Below are positions 1 through 11,440 of a stretch of 64,000 nucleotides of DNA, in pieces. The notes beneath the pieces are model-generated. The model did no database searches, was not told where the DNA came from, and worked only from the letters and a program-made list of their open reading frames with translations. The DNA comes from Ricordea florida. Its lineage: Eukaryota; Cnidaria; Anthozoa; Corallimorpharia; Ricordeidae. A program made the translations under genes and the position numbers. The stretch's first letter is position 1. Each line of letters starts with the position of its first letter. The stretch spans positions 14,668,195 to 14,732,194 of the forward strand of contig OX453275.1 in the NCBI GenBank assembly GCA_949710005.1, in the 5' to 3' direction.

Positions 1-2297
1 TAAAACTGAGCAAGATAAATGTTACTAAAAACAGTATTGTATATCTCAAGCATTGTTCACATAATTGGCGATTAATATATACGTCATGATGACGTCATAT
101 ATATGTATGTGTAATGACATAACTTTATGACTTTTCAAAGTATACCTAAAATGTAGGTAATCATTACAAGATCATTACAAATCAGAGTTCGGTTAAGTCT
201 TAATGTCAATCGCCATTTTTGTTACCCACAATGCATTGATAAACTATCCCAAAATGCAATTCTCCATAGATTTCCAAAAAATCAGTAAGTGTCCTACTTA
301 CTCGCCAGAAAATAGCAATTTTCTTGAACAACAATGTTAAACAGCATGTGTGTACTGTTTTTGATAAAAGGTTTACCAAAAAAAAAATCAAAGTTTAGTA
401 AACTTTTTTTTTCTTATGATCCGCAATCTTGGATCCGCCATCTTGGAATTTTTCAGTTATTCTTTTCTGCATAATAATGTTTAAAAACATACATCAATTG
501 ACTGGAAACAACTAATTATAGTTTATCAAACATTTTTATAATCAAATCATGGTATTTACTTATCTAATATTAGAGATATTCTCATGAAACTAAAAATATT
601 GTCCGCCATCTTTATTTTTGCTAATTATAAATTCATGAATTCATCTAATTTGCATACAATGGTCATAAATTGTATAAACTACTATTAAATTAATGATTTA
701 TTGATGAATCAGTGTGAAAAGACCAGTGCAATGGTGAAATTGTAAACAATATGTCCAAAGAAATACTCATTCCAAAATTTTGAAAATATACACAGGATGA
801 AATGACATATTTAATGTTTCTTAAAGGTAACTTAAAGATACAGTAAAGAAGCATTTGCTGTATCTTTACTTTTGACTTAAATATTTTAAGTGTTAGTTTC
901 CTTAACCTTTAAGGATAGCAAGTAAACTGATTAATGAACGACTTAATCATTATTTAAGATCTGTTCTTAAAGAGTCATTAATGACTCCTTTAAGAACATC
1001 TTAAAAATACAGTAAAGCATCATTTCCTGTATCTTAAAGAAACATCTTAAAGATACAATAAACCATCGTTTCCTGTATCTTTAAGAACATCTTAAAGATA
1101 CAGTAAAGCATCATTTCCTGTACCTTTAAGTTTGGCGAAACATTTTAAATGTTTGTTTCCTTAACCTTTAAGGATAGAAAGTAAATTGATAAAATGACTT
1201 CTTTAAGAACATCCATCTGAGTAATTAAGGGTCAGGAAATAGTCATTTCATTTGCTTTCAAATAGTAAATGTTTATTAAATGTAAAGGAAAGTATTCTTT
1301 ATGTATCTTTAATGACAATTTAAAAGGAAACAAGTGTTCAATGATTAATTAGCTATAATTTCTATGGTGAGTATATTAAAAACTGTTCTTTAGTATCTTT
1401 AAAGTCTAAAGGGAATAAATGCTAAGAGAATTTAATTTTTTTTATAACATTTAATTAAGTGGACAAGGTAAAATTACTTCCTGCAAACTTTCTCTTCACC
1501 ATCACCTTTTACATTTTTGGATATAACATCTGCTGCCTGATTTGCCCTGTCCGAATACAAGCGCTTGTAATCACACAACTCATATAAGACAGTACTGGAG
1601 TTGCAACAGCCACATCAAGCAATACATGTATATTATGGCTGTTAAGAACCAATTAGATTTGAGCATTTTGTTCTTGACACATGTACAATTAACTTTCCAA
1701 CTGAAACAATGATTGAACTAAATTTCTATATTTCTATTCTTCTCTGGTACTGATTCAGTAAGAAATATAACGTTTCACTGCATTTGTTTTGTATATATAT
1801 ATATATCTATTTGTATTTCTTTGAAAAATTTTTTTTTCAAATAAAGACTAATGTGTCACTTAATCAACCCCTTCTTTTCATAGTTAATTTACCAATTCAA
1901 GAATGTAAGTGAAAATGCATTATTCAGCAAGGTAACAACTTATAAAAAATCTGAGCATGTGTTCTTTCTAAGTAATTAGTTAAACATTGCTTGTATTTAC
2001 TGCAAAATGTTCAAACTGCAATTCTATACTTTTCTGGTAATGATTAACTAACGTATATAATAAAATTTCATTCACATATACAGCTAATTATCTCTATTTT
2101 TAGTATAAATACTCAGGTGATTATACAAAATCACGCGCTCTGATTGGTTCGCTATCTCGGATTATCAGCCGATAATCACCTCAATGAACAACATGGCTGA
2201 CAGTCGTTCGCGTGCTTTTGATGAAATAAATGTTTGTCACGTTATACAATGCTTTTTCTTTCCTTTTTTGAAAGAATCACCTGTGTACTTATACTAA
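1..2297. other. AT-rich intergenic DNA, no supported gene
   Basis: No convincing coding region is visible. The stretch is AT-rich with long A/T runs. Around 829-1195 there is a family of diverged repeats listed separately. A short minus-strand open stretch at about 1594-1476, after a possible acceptor AG and ending in TAA, could be a terminal exon, but nothing supports it further. Confidence 0.5.
995..1130. repeat. About 45-bp tandem repeat, three copies
   Basis: Three consecutive copies of a unit that begins AACATCTTAAAGATACAGTA and ends TTTCCTGTATCTTTAAG lie at 995-1039, 1040-1084 and 1086-1130. Each unit is partly self-complementary, since TTAAAGATACAG can pair with CTGTATCTTTAA, so each can fold into a hairpin. 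A diverged relative lies at about 829-880, and the following CCTTAACCTTTAAGGATAG segment also recurs. Confidence 0.75.
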
Positions 2298-2375
2298 AAC
2301 AATTATTCACCTCAGGCTCAATGATTCTCAGTGAATATTCCCAGAGAATCACTAAGCCTGAGGCGAATAATTGTT
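2298..2375. repeat. Hairpin, MITE-like
   Basis: Arms AACAATTATTCACCTCAGGC and GCCTGAGGCGAATAATTGTT pair almost perfectly around a loop of about 38 bp that has its own internal complementarity (GATTCTCAGTG / AGAGAATCACT). It lies just downstream of the terminal exon of the minus-strand gene at 2422, so it could fall in its 3' UTR. Confidence 0.6.
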
Positions 2376-2421
2376 AAATAATACTACAACTGAAAATTGT
2401 TTCAAAATAAAGTAATCAATT

Positions 2422-2864
2422 CTAAGCACATGCCCATTCTGGGCAGTTATCCGGTTTTGGACGGACAGAGATCATCCCTTCATGCCTAACTCTTTTTATA
2501 AGTCGCTGCCTTGAGCGCTTGGACTGGTTTTTTTCATGTGTTTTGTCCAAGACTTTTTTCCTTTTTGTTAATCTTTCACTTTCCCATGTGATCGTCCTAA
2601 CTATGTAGGTTAGTTGATCATCTTCATTTGATGACTCCTCTGTGGACATGTAGTCCTCCGTTAAAACTTCAGCCACTTGCCCTTTCTTTTCTTTGCTCCA
2701 ATTTATCACTTCCAAGGCAAGTGTTCTTCTACTAAGTTTCTGCAATGAAATTAATATTAATTTCATTAATATGATCCAAGTTGTCCTAAAAAAAACAAAC
2801 AAAGCCAAGGAAGAGCAACAACAAGGACAAGAACAACAACCAAAGACAAAACAACTTGTAATAT

Positions 2865-2914
<50 letters not shown>

Positions 2915-3873
2915 ATAGGGAAGGAAACCCCAGCTATTTTTGAACAATAATTATTGGTCAAGCTGTACCAATGAAAAGCAAGGGATGATTCTTGATAGAC
3001 ATAGCTGTTAACAAAAATTATTTTAAACAATATTTCAATATGAACTCACTTCTCTTTTTCTAGATTGCCGCCTGCACTTTTGCTTGTGGTCTTCATATTT
3101 GCCACTACTTCTTTTCTTAACAGTTTCGTAAGTTGAAAGAAAGTACCATCTAAATGCCTCTATGGTAATCAAAGAAAAAGAAAGAACATGTATGAGGACC
3201 TGAACTGGAGTCAAATACCAGGGTTATGTATGACTAGGGTGGGAAGTGGGGATTGATTGCATTTGGAATTGACTGATGCATTGACTTCTATGACCTTCTA
3301 CAACTGGAAGAATTAAATTCAGAGACACTGATCTCTGTTATTTTCACCTGTCCCTTTATTAGGGTACATCTTTTCAGCTTTATTGATAATGAAATTTTTG
3401 TTTTTGTTTTGTTTTGGTTAGTGCATGTCTTCTTTGAGACAAATCATTTGAAGGGATTAAAGGTTTGGGTCTTTGAGTAAATGAATTAATGTTCATGATC
3501 ATTAATATTGTAATTAATACCAGTATTTGTTTCCTGTACTTCATGGTACAGGATCAACCTGCCAACTACATGTAGATATACATCTTGATGAAAGTGCACA
3601 AAAACCCAGACATGTTACTAAATGTTTTCAATACTAATACATCAACATTATTAGGACTACAGGGTTTTGACCTGAAGAACAGCTCTTGTAGTCACTTCGT
3701 CTTGTGAAGACTAATTATTTAATTTAATTTGCACAAATGTTACTTCAACTCTATGCAAACACAGACCATGCTTGTGTGTCTCAAAATGATTATTGTTAAG
3801 CTTTGATGCAAATTTTCAGACCAAAATTCACTTACATACTAGGTTACACTTTTATCAGAATATAATATAAAAT

Positions 3874-3916
<43 letters not shown>

Positions 3917-4231
3917 TGCAATGAAATTAACCTTACCCTCAATCTGTGCATCTGACCATGCACAACGATCTTGCCCGCCTACATAGTGATAGATTTCATC
4001 CTTGACTCTTTTGAATACCTCACTATTTGCAGCTAAGTTAACACTAACAAAAGAATCAAAAAGTAAGAAAGAAATGAAGAAATACTTTACAAATAAGACT
4101 AATTAGGTTTTAGCACTGTACATCAACAAATTAGTGACTAATCATCCACGCATACCTGCATCTGTCCATCATGCCATTTACAAATTCGTCAAAAGTGACT
4201 GATCCTTTATCAATCGGGATATAGCTAGTGT
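2422..4231 (-). CDS. Unrecognised host gene, last four exons
   Basis: Four minus-strand exons splice in compatible phase: 4231-4156, 4043-3937, 3159-3050 and 2739-2422, each bounded by AG acceptors and GT donors, with a TAG stop at 2424-2422. They give about 202 C-terminal residues. The product is charged: it contains FDEFVNGMMDRC near its start, a lysine/arginine-rich stretch (KCRRQSRKREKLSRR), an acidic patch (MSTEESSNEDD), a second basic stretch and a C-terminus ending CPEWACA. This looks like a nuclear or nucleic-acid-associated protein, but no named family was recognised. A further exon around 4490-4437 is possible, but its phase does not fit. The two larger introns hold a TA microsatellite (3876-3911) and a CA microsatellite (2870-2912). 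The 5' end was not found. It could be a host gene or a gene carried by an old transposon. Confidence 0.6.
2870..2912. repeat. (CA)n microsatellite
   Basis: A run of about 20 CA dinucleotides preceded by TATATA. It lies in the intron between the exons ending at 3050 and starting at 2739. Apparent proteins reading poly-Thr/His or poly-Cys/Val across it are artefacts of the repeat. Confidence 0.95.
3876..3911. repeat. (TA)n microsatellite
   Basis: A run of about 18 TA dinucleotides, just beyond the splice donor (minus strand) of the exon ending at 3937. Confidence 0.95.
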
Positions 4232-5565
4232 CTTGCAAATTTTACTAAAATGTTACAACTCTTGTGGTCAATAGCAAGTTTACATCTAAAGTCCTAAAAA
4301 TCATGAACTGTCAAAGGTGATAACAACCACAGACTTTATGGACTGTTGTTATTAAAAGTATCTCAAACTTGATGAGTGATTTACTTATGAAAAATTAAAC
4401 TTGGCATGAGCTTCTTTACCTCTCTTCAAGATGAAAACCACTGAAATCCTCTTTCTCAGATAGAGTGCTGTACACTTTTCGCAAGGTACGCTTAAAGAGA
4501 AATAAATGTCATTAGAATGTGTATCATTTATCTTATTCATTGTATTGGTAAGTGCAGAAAGTCAGTAAAAATCAAGCACTTTGATTGACTTGCACAGTTA
4601 GGACAGTTTCACTTATCTGCACATTGATACACTCAGACTGGTCTCCAACACAAATATTTCAACCATGCAGGTGACCTACTGGTCTCATTTACAATGTATA
4701 GTGACACCACTAATCTGATGCATAAATGCATAGGATAGTATTTTTTACCATGGCCTAATCTACACATTAGAGAGAATCAAAATGTACTGGATAGGTAAAC
4801 ATATGCATGTACATGTATCTGGTTAGCAATGATTCCTTTTTCCTGTCCACTTGCAATACAAACCTTTATATTTTTCACATGGCAGTTAACTCGATTACCC
4901 ACGATGCATTTAATGCCTGGTCTATTTCGCTCTCAAGACAATTTAAGTTGACATTATATGATTTTTTTGATATATTTTTCTTATGATTAGGCGAACTTAA
5001 AGAGAGCATGTTGATAACGAGAACAAGAAGATGGAAATTTATTTAAGCTTACAGACACAAGCTTTAGAAATCGGGCATATGATCAAGAATTGCAGCTTGA
5101 ATAAAAAAAAAACTGGCGTCAACAGCGTAGAACTAACCGTAGATAACGAAGCCTAGAGTTTGCAATACCCGGCCACTTATTCTCAAAGTGCTTTACTGCG
5201 AAACACTTACCCGACAACTAGGGGGAACTTGTACTTTATCCTTCTTACGCGACAGCCGTGACTGCCCTTGGTTTCCAAATGAGGACCTGCTTGTTGAATG
5301 TTGATATCAATGTTGTTGAGCTGCTGTATAAGCTTATGTTAGGACAATAAGCTTGCTGCAATCGATTCATTCCTCTCTTTGTAGTCGCTAGTTTTCCTGT
5401 GTTTGGAAGAGCAGCGATTTTGCAAGGGTTTATTAACTTTTCAATAAGCGTGGGAAGCCGGGTCAAATAACTCTTTCCTGCAAAATGACCACCATTTTGA
5501 ATCAGATAAAGGACTATGTAAATTTATCAGGTACATGTAGCTGATTTTATCTTCATCAACTACAG

Positions 5566-6354
5566 GTGTCTAAAGAGAAGCCTATTCAGGCACATATTGC
5601 AGAGATTGACCGTAGTCTATTAGAGACTCCAAGCGATAAAGATGAGAGAAGCCACCTTGGTTCAGGTATGTTTGGTTCCTGCCAGAAAATGTTTTACCGA
5701 GGTACACCTGTAGCTGTCAAGAGCTTTTCCTCTGCTACTTCAGAAGATGTTAAAAGAGAAGCCATGATAATGATGTCATTGCAACACCAAAATATTCCCT
5801 TTCCTTTAGGGATCTCAATAGAATCAACTCCTAAATTATTAGTCATGAGTTATTATGACATAAACAACAAAGCATTTACAATGTACACTGCCCTCCATAG
5901 CAAGTCACTGCATCTTTCACAAGCAATTTGGTGCAGCATAACACTGCAGCTGGCTCAAGCAATTTCATATCTGCACTCTAGAGGGTTTATTCACCAAGAC
6001 ATTAAATTGGACAATGTTCTTGTTTCATTTTGGAATAATAAGTACAGAGCAGTCTTGATCGATTTTGGGAAGTGCATAACAACAGCTGCTGGGTCTGTCA
6101 AACACCTCTCACATGAAGAGCAACAAGAATACCACAAGAAGCATGCTCACATAGCTCCAGAAATAGTATCTGGAGCAAGTAAACCTTCTGCTGCTAGTGA
6201 TATTTACTCCTTTGGTAGAATAGCTTCTGTAATTGCCAAAAGTGTTGAAAGCACTGTCCTTAAAAGTATAGGGAACAAGTGCACTAGCTTCAATCCAAAT
6301 ACAAGACTGCATTTAAATGACATCATTAAGCAGCTTGGTGCTGTTACCGAATAA
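5566..6354 (+). CDS. Protein kinase domain protein, terminal exon
   Basis: An open stretch of 262 codons begins directly after a splice acceptor (TTCATCAACTACAG at 5552-5565) with no ATG, so it is the last exon of a longer gene. It holds almost a whole eukaryotic protein kinase domain. Residues counted from 5566 are: glycine loop LGSGMFGSC (31-39), ATP-binding lysine in VAVK (K52), helix-C glutamate E65, catalytic loop HQDIKLDN (143-150), DFG (166-168), APE (197-199) and SDIYSFG (211-217). The usual HRD arginine is glutamine. The catalytic lysine, aspartate and asparagine are present, so activity is plausible. Subfamily is unclear; the short VAVK and HQDIK style resembles the tyrosine-kinase-like group. 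An ATG at 5485 with a GT at 5531 is an attractive first exon, but its phase does not match. Nothing recognisable follows before the repeats at 6.5 kb. Confidence 0.75.
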   Translation: MSKEKPIQAHIAEIDRSLLETPSDKDERSHLGSGMFGSCQKMFYRGTPVAVKSFSSATSEDVKREAMIMMSLQHQNIPFPLGISIESTPKLLVMSYYDINNKAFTMYTALHSKSLHLSQAIWCSITLQLAQAISYLHSRGFIHQDIKLDNVLVSFWNNKYRAVLIDFGKCITTAAGSVKHLSHEEQQEYHKKHAHIAPEIVSGASKPSAASDIYSFGRIASVIAKSVESTVLKSIGNKCTSFNPNTRLHLNDIIKQLGAVTE

Positions 6355-6565
6355 TTGTTGTGGATTGCTGGAAATTGTTGGTAGGAGTTTGTTAGCATGA
6401 CATTTATATTCTAAGAAAAAATTATTCACATTGACAAAATTAAAGGAAATATTTCATTGTTTTAATTATCAGATCCCATTGCAACTGCTTTCAAATGCAA
6501 TTTAGATAGTGACTGAATCCGAATAAGTATTGGTACTTGCAAGTTTGAATTATTTCTTGAATAAT

Positions 6566-7560
6566 GGAGTAGCTCACCAGAGTACTGAGCCGCTTTCTTG
6601 ATGGCTCATCAAATGTTAGCAAGTGGCGAGATGGCGCATCTTGTCAGTCAGTTCTTTGGTGATGCTAGCTTTCAGAGTTTTCTGAAACCTACCCAAATAG
6701 TGACATTCATAGATGTGTGCACAGATTATAGGAAAAAACCATTAATTTTCATTTTTCTGCTGACATGGCTCCATGCATAGCAGTTTCTTGGGGATCAAAC
6801 CAGACAAGATTATTAAGAGGGCTTAATGGACAAATGAATTATTTATTGTTTAAATTTTAAAATATTACAGTAATAATTAAATTTAAGTATCAGTTCATGT
6901 TGTGTTGATTTGCCAATAGAGTGAGAACAAGAGTAAATGAGTACATTTATCATCATGTTTATTTATAAATACATTTGCTGAATATTAAATATACATTTAT
7001 TATTTCAACAGAGATTTTTTTCTGAAAGTAACATACATGTACATAATTAGTTTCATGTGTGTAGATTATATTTAAGATGAAATAAGCTACATTATTTGGC
7101 TGACCTTGCTTATTTTATAATGGATTTAATAGACAAATGAATTATTTATTGTTCAAAAATATCACAGTATTCCCATTCAAATTAAACTTATGTATAAGAT
7201 CCCATTTATTGATGGAGTAAGAACCTAAATAAGCAGGTGTAGTAAAATTCAGTAACAAATTTGCATTCCTGTATGATGGCGTAGCTCACCAGTGTACTGA
7301 GCCGCTTTCTTGATGACTCATCAAATGTTAGCAAGTGACAAGATGACACATCTTGTCAGTCAGTTCTTTGGTGATGCTACAGCTGTAGTTTCAAGAGGTT
7401 GTTATGAAACCGAGATGCAAATACCTACATACAGGTATGTACAGATTACAAGATGAACAAATTTGATTAATTCTGCAGATGTTGCTTCATGCATTGCACT
7501 TTCATAGGGACCAAACAAATCAAGATTAATAACTCTTTACCCACTAAGAGTGACTTCATA
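6566..7560. repeat. Tandem pair of diverged segmental repeats
   Basis: The segment from about 6566 (GTAGCTCACCAG, then TACTGAGCCGCTTTCTTGAT) recurs at about 7280. The two are highly similar over roughly 110 bp and more loosely over 300 bp, giving a spacing of about 710 bp. A second shared motif, ACAAATGAATTATTTATTGTT, occurs at about 6830 and 7133. No reading frame is conserved between copies, so this looks like non-coding duplication. Confidence 0.65.
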
Positions 7561-7692
7561 GATTTTACTCTGTCTAATGCCAGACGGTTTTACTTGTCAC
7601 AAGGAGACCTCTTAGGAGAGGTCTCAAGGAGACCTCTAAAAGACAAAATATTTAAATTTTTAAAAATTTCCCAGCATTACAGTTATAAATGA

Positions 7693-8568
7693 ACTTAAGT
7701 ACCACATCCCATTGTTTCTAGTTTCGAATATTAGAGAGAGCAGTGTTTATGGAAACCTTAGACTTTAATCATCACCTTTAATTTCAGGAAAGAAGTTGCT
7801 GATATGTAAAAGGAAAAGTAATAAACTGTATTGTTTTGGTGGGTTGACTTTCACTCACCACTTTTGTGTCTTCATTGTCAAATTTAGGTCTTTTTCATGG
7901 TAGAGATCTATCAGTCACATTATTCATCATGTAAACACAAACTGGGGGTCATATGCCATTTAGCAAGTCAATCAAGTCCTGAGTTATGTCATAACGAACA
8001 CAACAATGGGCCCAACCCTTAAACAACATAATATACTTCACACAATAGAACAACACAGTAGTGTATATACATGTATTGACTTGGTATATGGAGCATCATC
8101 CGAAATTGGTGAATGGAAAAAAGGGCTTTTTTGCAATAACTGGTAAATTGATATTCTCCATTGGTTATGAGTCAAAAGCTGATAATGAGGTCAGTTTCAA
8201 CCATGTGGAAACCCAATATCATACTGATACTGTAGAGAAGAGTGTGATGTAGTTGGGTTGGGATGTATGCAATGAGTTTTAATCGTATGGAGCACATGAA
8301 GTTAATGTTCATTGCCGCATACTGAGTAAGGGACTGAGTAATTTGTTTAATTATGTAATTTGATATAATATTTTTGGAGTATAAGCTCAGAGCATTTTAT
8401 TTAAATCATTGGTTCCTTTTGTATTGCCTTGTGGGGTAGAGAGCTCATGGTTTTTTCTCAGCAACTTTGATAAATTGGTTTTGTAAATTGTACTGGTACA
8501 CTTGAGCTGCACTGTTCTTTAATACATGTAGCATGTCAGTTTGTTTTTCTTTATTTTTGTTGGTTTGC
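7693..8568. other. AT-rich intergenic DNA, nothing recognised
   Basis: No coding region with family features, no RNA gene and no clear repeat structure was seen. Short open frames here have no splice context or conserved motif. Confidence 0.5.
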
Positions 8569-9384
8569 TTTTAACTGTTGTCTTTACGAAAATTTGAGTG
8601 TTACCGCTTAAATACTGTAGTACATTTACTGGATCATGTATCTTATGGGGGTGCCTTGACCGATACATCGGTCGACCCATCGTTTGAGATCGGTCAATGT
8701 CTCGACCGATATACTCGACCGATACTCGGTCGTCATATCTACCATGTATCGGTCGAGTACCGATCGAGACATCGATCGATATCTTGATCGATGTGTCGAC
8801 GGATGTATTGGTCGAGGCCCCCATAAGGTACATGATCCCCATTTTCTTAGTTAAAGGCATATTTCAATTTAACTTTTTTTCTGAGACCTCATTAAAGGCA
8901 GTAAATTCATGTTTGTTGACAAGTACATTTAATAAAACTTAAATGTCATTAAAGACATCTTAAAGCGTTCCTTACCCTTTAAGAAGCTTTAAGAAGCTTT
9001 ATGGCTTAAATTAAACATTCTCATCAGGTTTAAGTGCCATATAAATCTTTCCTAAAGATTTATAAATGTGATTTTTAACTGTTGTCTTTACGAAGATTTA
9101 AGTGTTACCACTTAAATACAGTATTACATTTACTTAACCTTTAATGGGAAAATTAAAGTTAGTTAAAGGCACATTTCAATTTAAGTTACCTTTCCAAGAC
9201 CCAATTAAAGGCAGTAAATTCATGTTTGTTGACAAATACATTTAATAAAACTTAAATGTCATTAAAGACATCTTAAAGATTTTCTTGCCCTTTAAGAACT
9301 TTAAGAAGCTTTACGGCTTAAATTAAACATTCTCATCAAGTTTAAGTGCCATTTAATTTTTTCTTAAAAGTTCATAAATGTATT
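8569..9384. repeat. Tandem duplication of a ~310-bp unit, first copy interrupted
   Basis: Two copies of a unit starting TTTTAACTGTTGTCTTTACG lie at 8569-9072 and 9073-9384. They share TTAAAGGCAGTAAATTCATG, TTAAATGTCATTAAAGACAT and CTTAAATTAAACATTCTCAT. The first copy is longer because a palindrome of about 208 bp (8631-8838) sits inside it after CATTTACT. The second copy shows the uninterrupted arrangement, although the sequence just after the break also differs. Confidence 0.8.
8631..8838. mobile_element. Palindromic MITE-like insertion rich in TCGATCGA motifs
   Basis: The ends GGATCATGTATCTTATGGGG and CCCCATAAGGTACATGATCC are inverted copies of each other. The interior is built almost entirely from variants of CCGATACATCGGTCGA and ATCGATCGATAT and folds back on itself many times. 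It interrupts the first unit of the tandem duplication and has no coding capacity. The inverted ends and the nearly empty site in the neighbouring unit indicate a non-autonomous mobile element; the source of its transposase is unknown. No clear target duplication was found. Confidence 0.65.
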
Positions 9385-9569
9385 AATTCGCCCTGTGATA
9401 CCTGTGACGAATCGGCTACCATGGAAACACCAAAAATGACAGACATTCATAACCAACATAGAAATGTTGCCAGATAAATTTTAGGAAAAGTCATGAAGTT
9501 TGGTGGTCCTAGCTTTCCTGGTTTGGGAAATACGAGCTGTTAAATTTGGGTAGGGCCTCAAAGGCCCCC

Positions 9570-9681
9570 CCCCGGTCTAGATAGGGTTAAGACCATGAGT
9601 GTTGGTCCGGCCGGGGTTTTAAACCCGCAACCTCCCGCACGGTAGTCCAGTGTTCTACCAACTGAGCTAACTGGTCGGCGG
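9570..9681 (-). repeat. tRNA-derived SINE, 5' part
   Basis: Read on the minus strand, the segment from 9681 has an A-box-like TAGCTCAGTTGGTAGAAC and a B-box-like GGTTGCGGGTTTAAAACCC at tRNA-type spacing, then GGCCGGACCAACACTCATGG and a C-rich or G-rich tail with no poly-A. This is the internal Pol III promoter layout of tRNA-derived SINEs. The acceptor stem is not conserved and the tail is not tRNA-like, so it is not a working tRNA gene. It appears truncated at its 3' end. Confidence 0.7.
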
Positions 9682-9690
9682 TATATTTAG

Positions 9691-9832
9691 GCAATAGATC
9701 ACACTTTCTATGGGTTTACCGGCGTGATAACCCACGCGGGATGTTGGGAGAACACGAGAAGAGCTTGTAAATCACGAGCCGAAGGAAGTGGGTTATCACG
9801 CCGGTAAACCCATTTAAAGTGTGATCTATTGC
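9691..9832. repeat. Long-stem hairpin, foldback element
   Basis: GCAATAGATCACACTTT at the left and its complement ending AGTGTGATCTATTGC at the right extend into GGGTTTACCGGCGTGATAAC / GTTATCACGCCGGTAAACCC. The stem is about 45 bp with few mismatches around a loop of about 45 bp. It abuts the SINE fragment and has no coding capacity. It is probably a MITE. Confidence 0.75.
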
Positions 9833-11215
9833 TTTTATAAAATAACTTTTAGTAGAATGGAGTCTTTGAGGTAAAAAGTATGCTTTTAGTACCGTGATCA
9901 AGTCATGTCTTCTCTCTAAAGTCATCATTAGCCAATCATGACTCACGATTTAATAACGCTGAACTTTCTCAAAACTCAGTTCAGTCAAACAACAAACAGC
10001 AGCACTTCAAAACACGAGTTTTTGCACTCATTTCATGATAACTTGTGAAAGCTGTTTTACAGGAAAAGTCAACACATATTCATGCGAAGGGAAAAATAAA
10101 AGAATACGTTCGTGGTTTGTTTACTACAGAAGTAGAAATTAATTGTACCTCGCAACTGTATTTTGTTGAGTCGATCCGTAAGATGTTCGTGCTTACAGAC
10201 GGAACTGGCAGCTATTGTAATGGAGGACTTCATTCACTTTTTACAAGCCGCAGTGGTTTAAGATCTGTTTTCTGGACTTTATTGTGATCAAGAAATGCTG
10301 CGGTAACGACGTGGCTGCATTTGCGAAGTTGTCGCATGTAACTTTATATGCTCGTACAGCGACCGATGGAAATATGTCGAAGAAAGGTTTCTTTGCCGTA
10401 GCCACATATTGGCGTTAATATTTGTCGATTTGTGAAGTCAGGTGGTTTGAGGTAGGTTATGGCATCAATATCACGGAATAATTTGTGCAAATGTTGGAAA
10501 AAACCAGCCCGAAACTCTGACATCTTTCATCATCGTTGGCAGCTTGTTTACAACCTACAGCGGCCGATTTTGAACCATATCTTGATCAGAGATCTCTTTT
10601 TGGAACAATTTCTTTCATTAAGGAATTTAATTTTGACATAAAATAAATTAAGAATGCTAAAACTATCCGTTTTGTTGCTGTTTGGCACTTGATTAAGTTT
10701 TCCTAGAGACTTTCTACACCAGAAATTCACACAGTTGTTGTCTTTCTCTGCGATTTGGCATCGTCGTGAAATGTAAACTGCTTTCCAGCTTTGTGTTTGT
10801 ACTTTACAACTTCTAAAGCTATGGCAGTCGCGAATTGTGACCCTCAGTAATAAAATGTGGAAACCAACGCTTTTAAGATTAAGAAGGGCTGGGTAAGTAA
10901 CTTGTTCTGTTTTTTAACCCTTCTAAAATCGTTGTTTGCAGATCAATAGCGGGTTTTGTTTATGGCTTGTGGTCCGGATGCCTTTTTCTATGATTTTACC
11001 GGTATAATAAACCATAGGTTTTTGACCAATCAGATCACACGTACTATCTCAGTTATTTTATAAATACATATATATATTTATTATATCTCTCAGTTAGTAC
11101 GCGCGCTTTGATTGGTCAATTTAGCGGGCCGTACTTCACTGCACGGCCCGCTTAAGTTTGTTTTGGTCGCCAAAATGACTCCAGAGATATAATAAATATC
11201 TTATTAACCTCGTTT
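9833..11215. other. Intergenic DNA, no supported gene
   Basis: Only short open frames without family features are present. At about 11100-11160 the segment CGCGCTTTGATTGGTCAA precedes GCGGGCCGTACTTCACTGCACGGCCCGC, a short perfect-type hairpin typical of MITE tips. Similar CGCGCTCTGATTGG wording occurs near 2132. Confidence 0.45.
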
Positions 11216-11221
11216 TCTCGG

Positions 11222-11322
11222 TCCGTACTGTAAAATACGGATCCTCGATTTATGGCCCAAGCGCGAAGCCCTTGGGCCATAAATCGACGGGAAAAAACTC
11301 GGTCCGTATTTTACAGTACGGA
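11222..11322. repeat. Nested palindrome, foldback element
   Basis: The palindrome TCCGTACTGTAAAATACGGA at 11222-11241 is repeated in inverted order at 11303-11322. Between them TCGATTTATGGCCCAAG pairs with CTTGGGCCATAAATCGA. The result is a hairpin with branched tips and no coding content. Confidence 0.75.
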
Positions 11323-11343
11323 CCTCGAACTCGATTAATAAGA

Positions 11344-11440
11344 GGTATATACATATATACATATATACATATATATACATATATACATATATACATACAT
11401 ATATACATACAACTATATATACATATATATATATATATAT
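11344..11440. repeat. (ATACAT)n low-complexity tract
   Basis: Imperfect ATACAT/ATATAT repeats run for about 100 bp. All six frames look open as Tyr/Ile/His repeats, which is an artefact of composition. Confidence 0.9.

Noticed and set aside
2422-3030. Single 202-residue protein containing poly-Cys/Val
   Set aside because: It reads through an intron with a CA microsatellite; the true coding part is the exon 2739-2422.
5485-5530. First exon of the kinase gene
   Set aside because: ATG and GT are present, but joining to 5566 gives an immediate stop.
9601-9681. Functional tRNA gene
   Set aside because: Boxes A and B are present but the acceptor stem does not pair and the flanking body is SINE-like.
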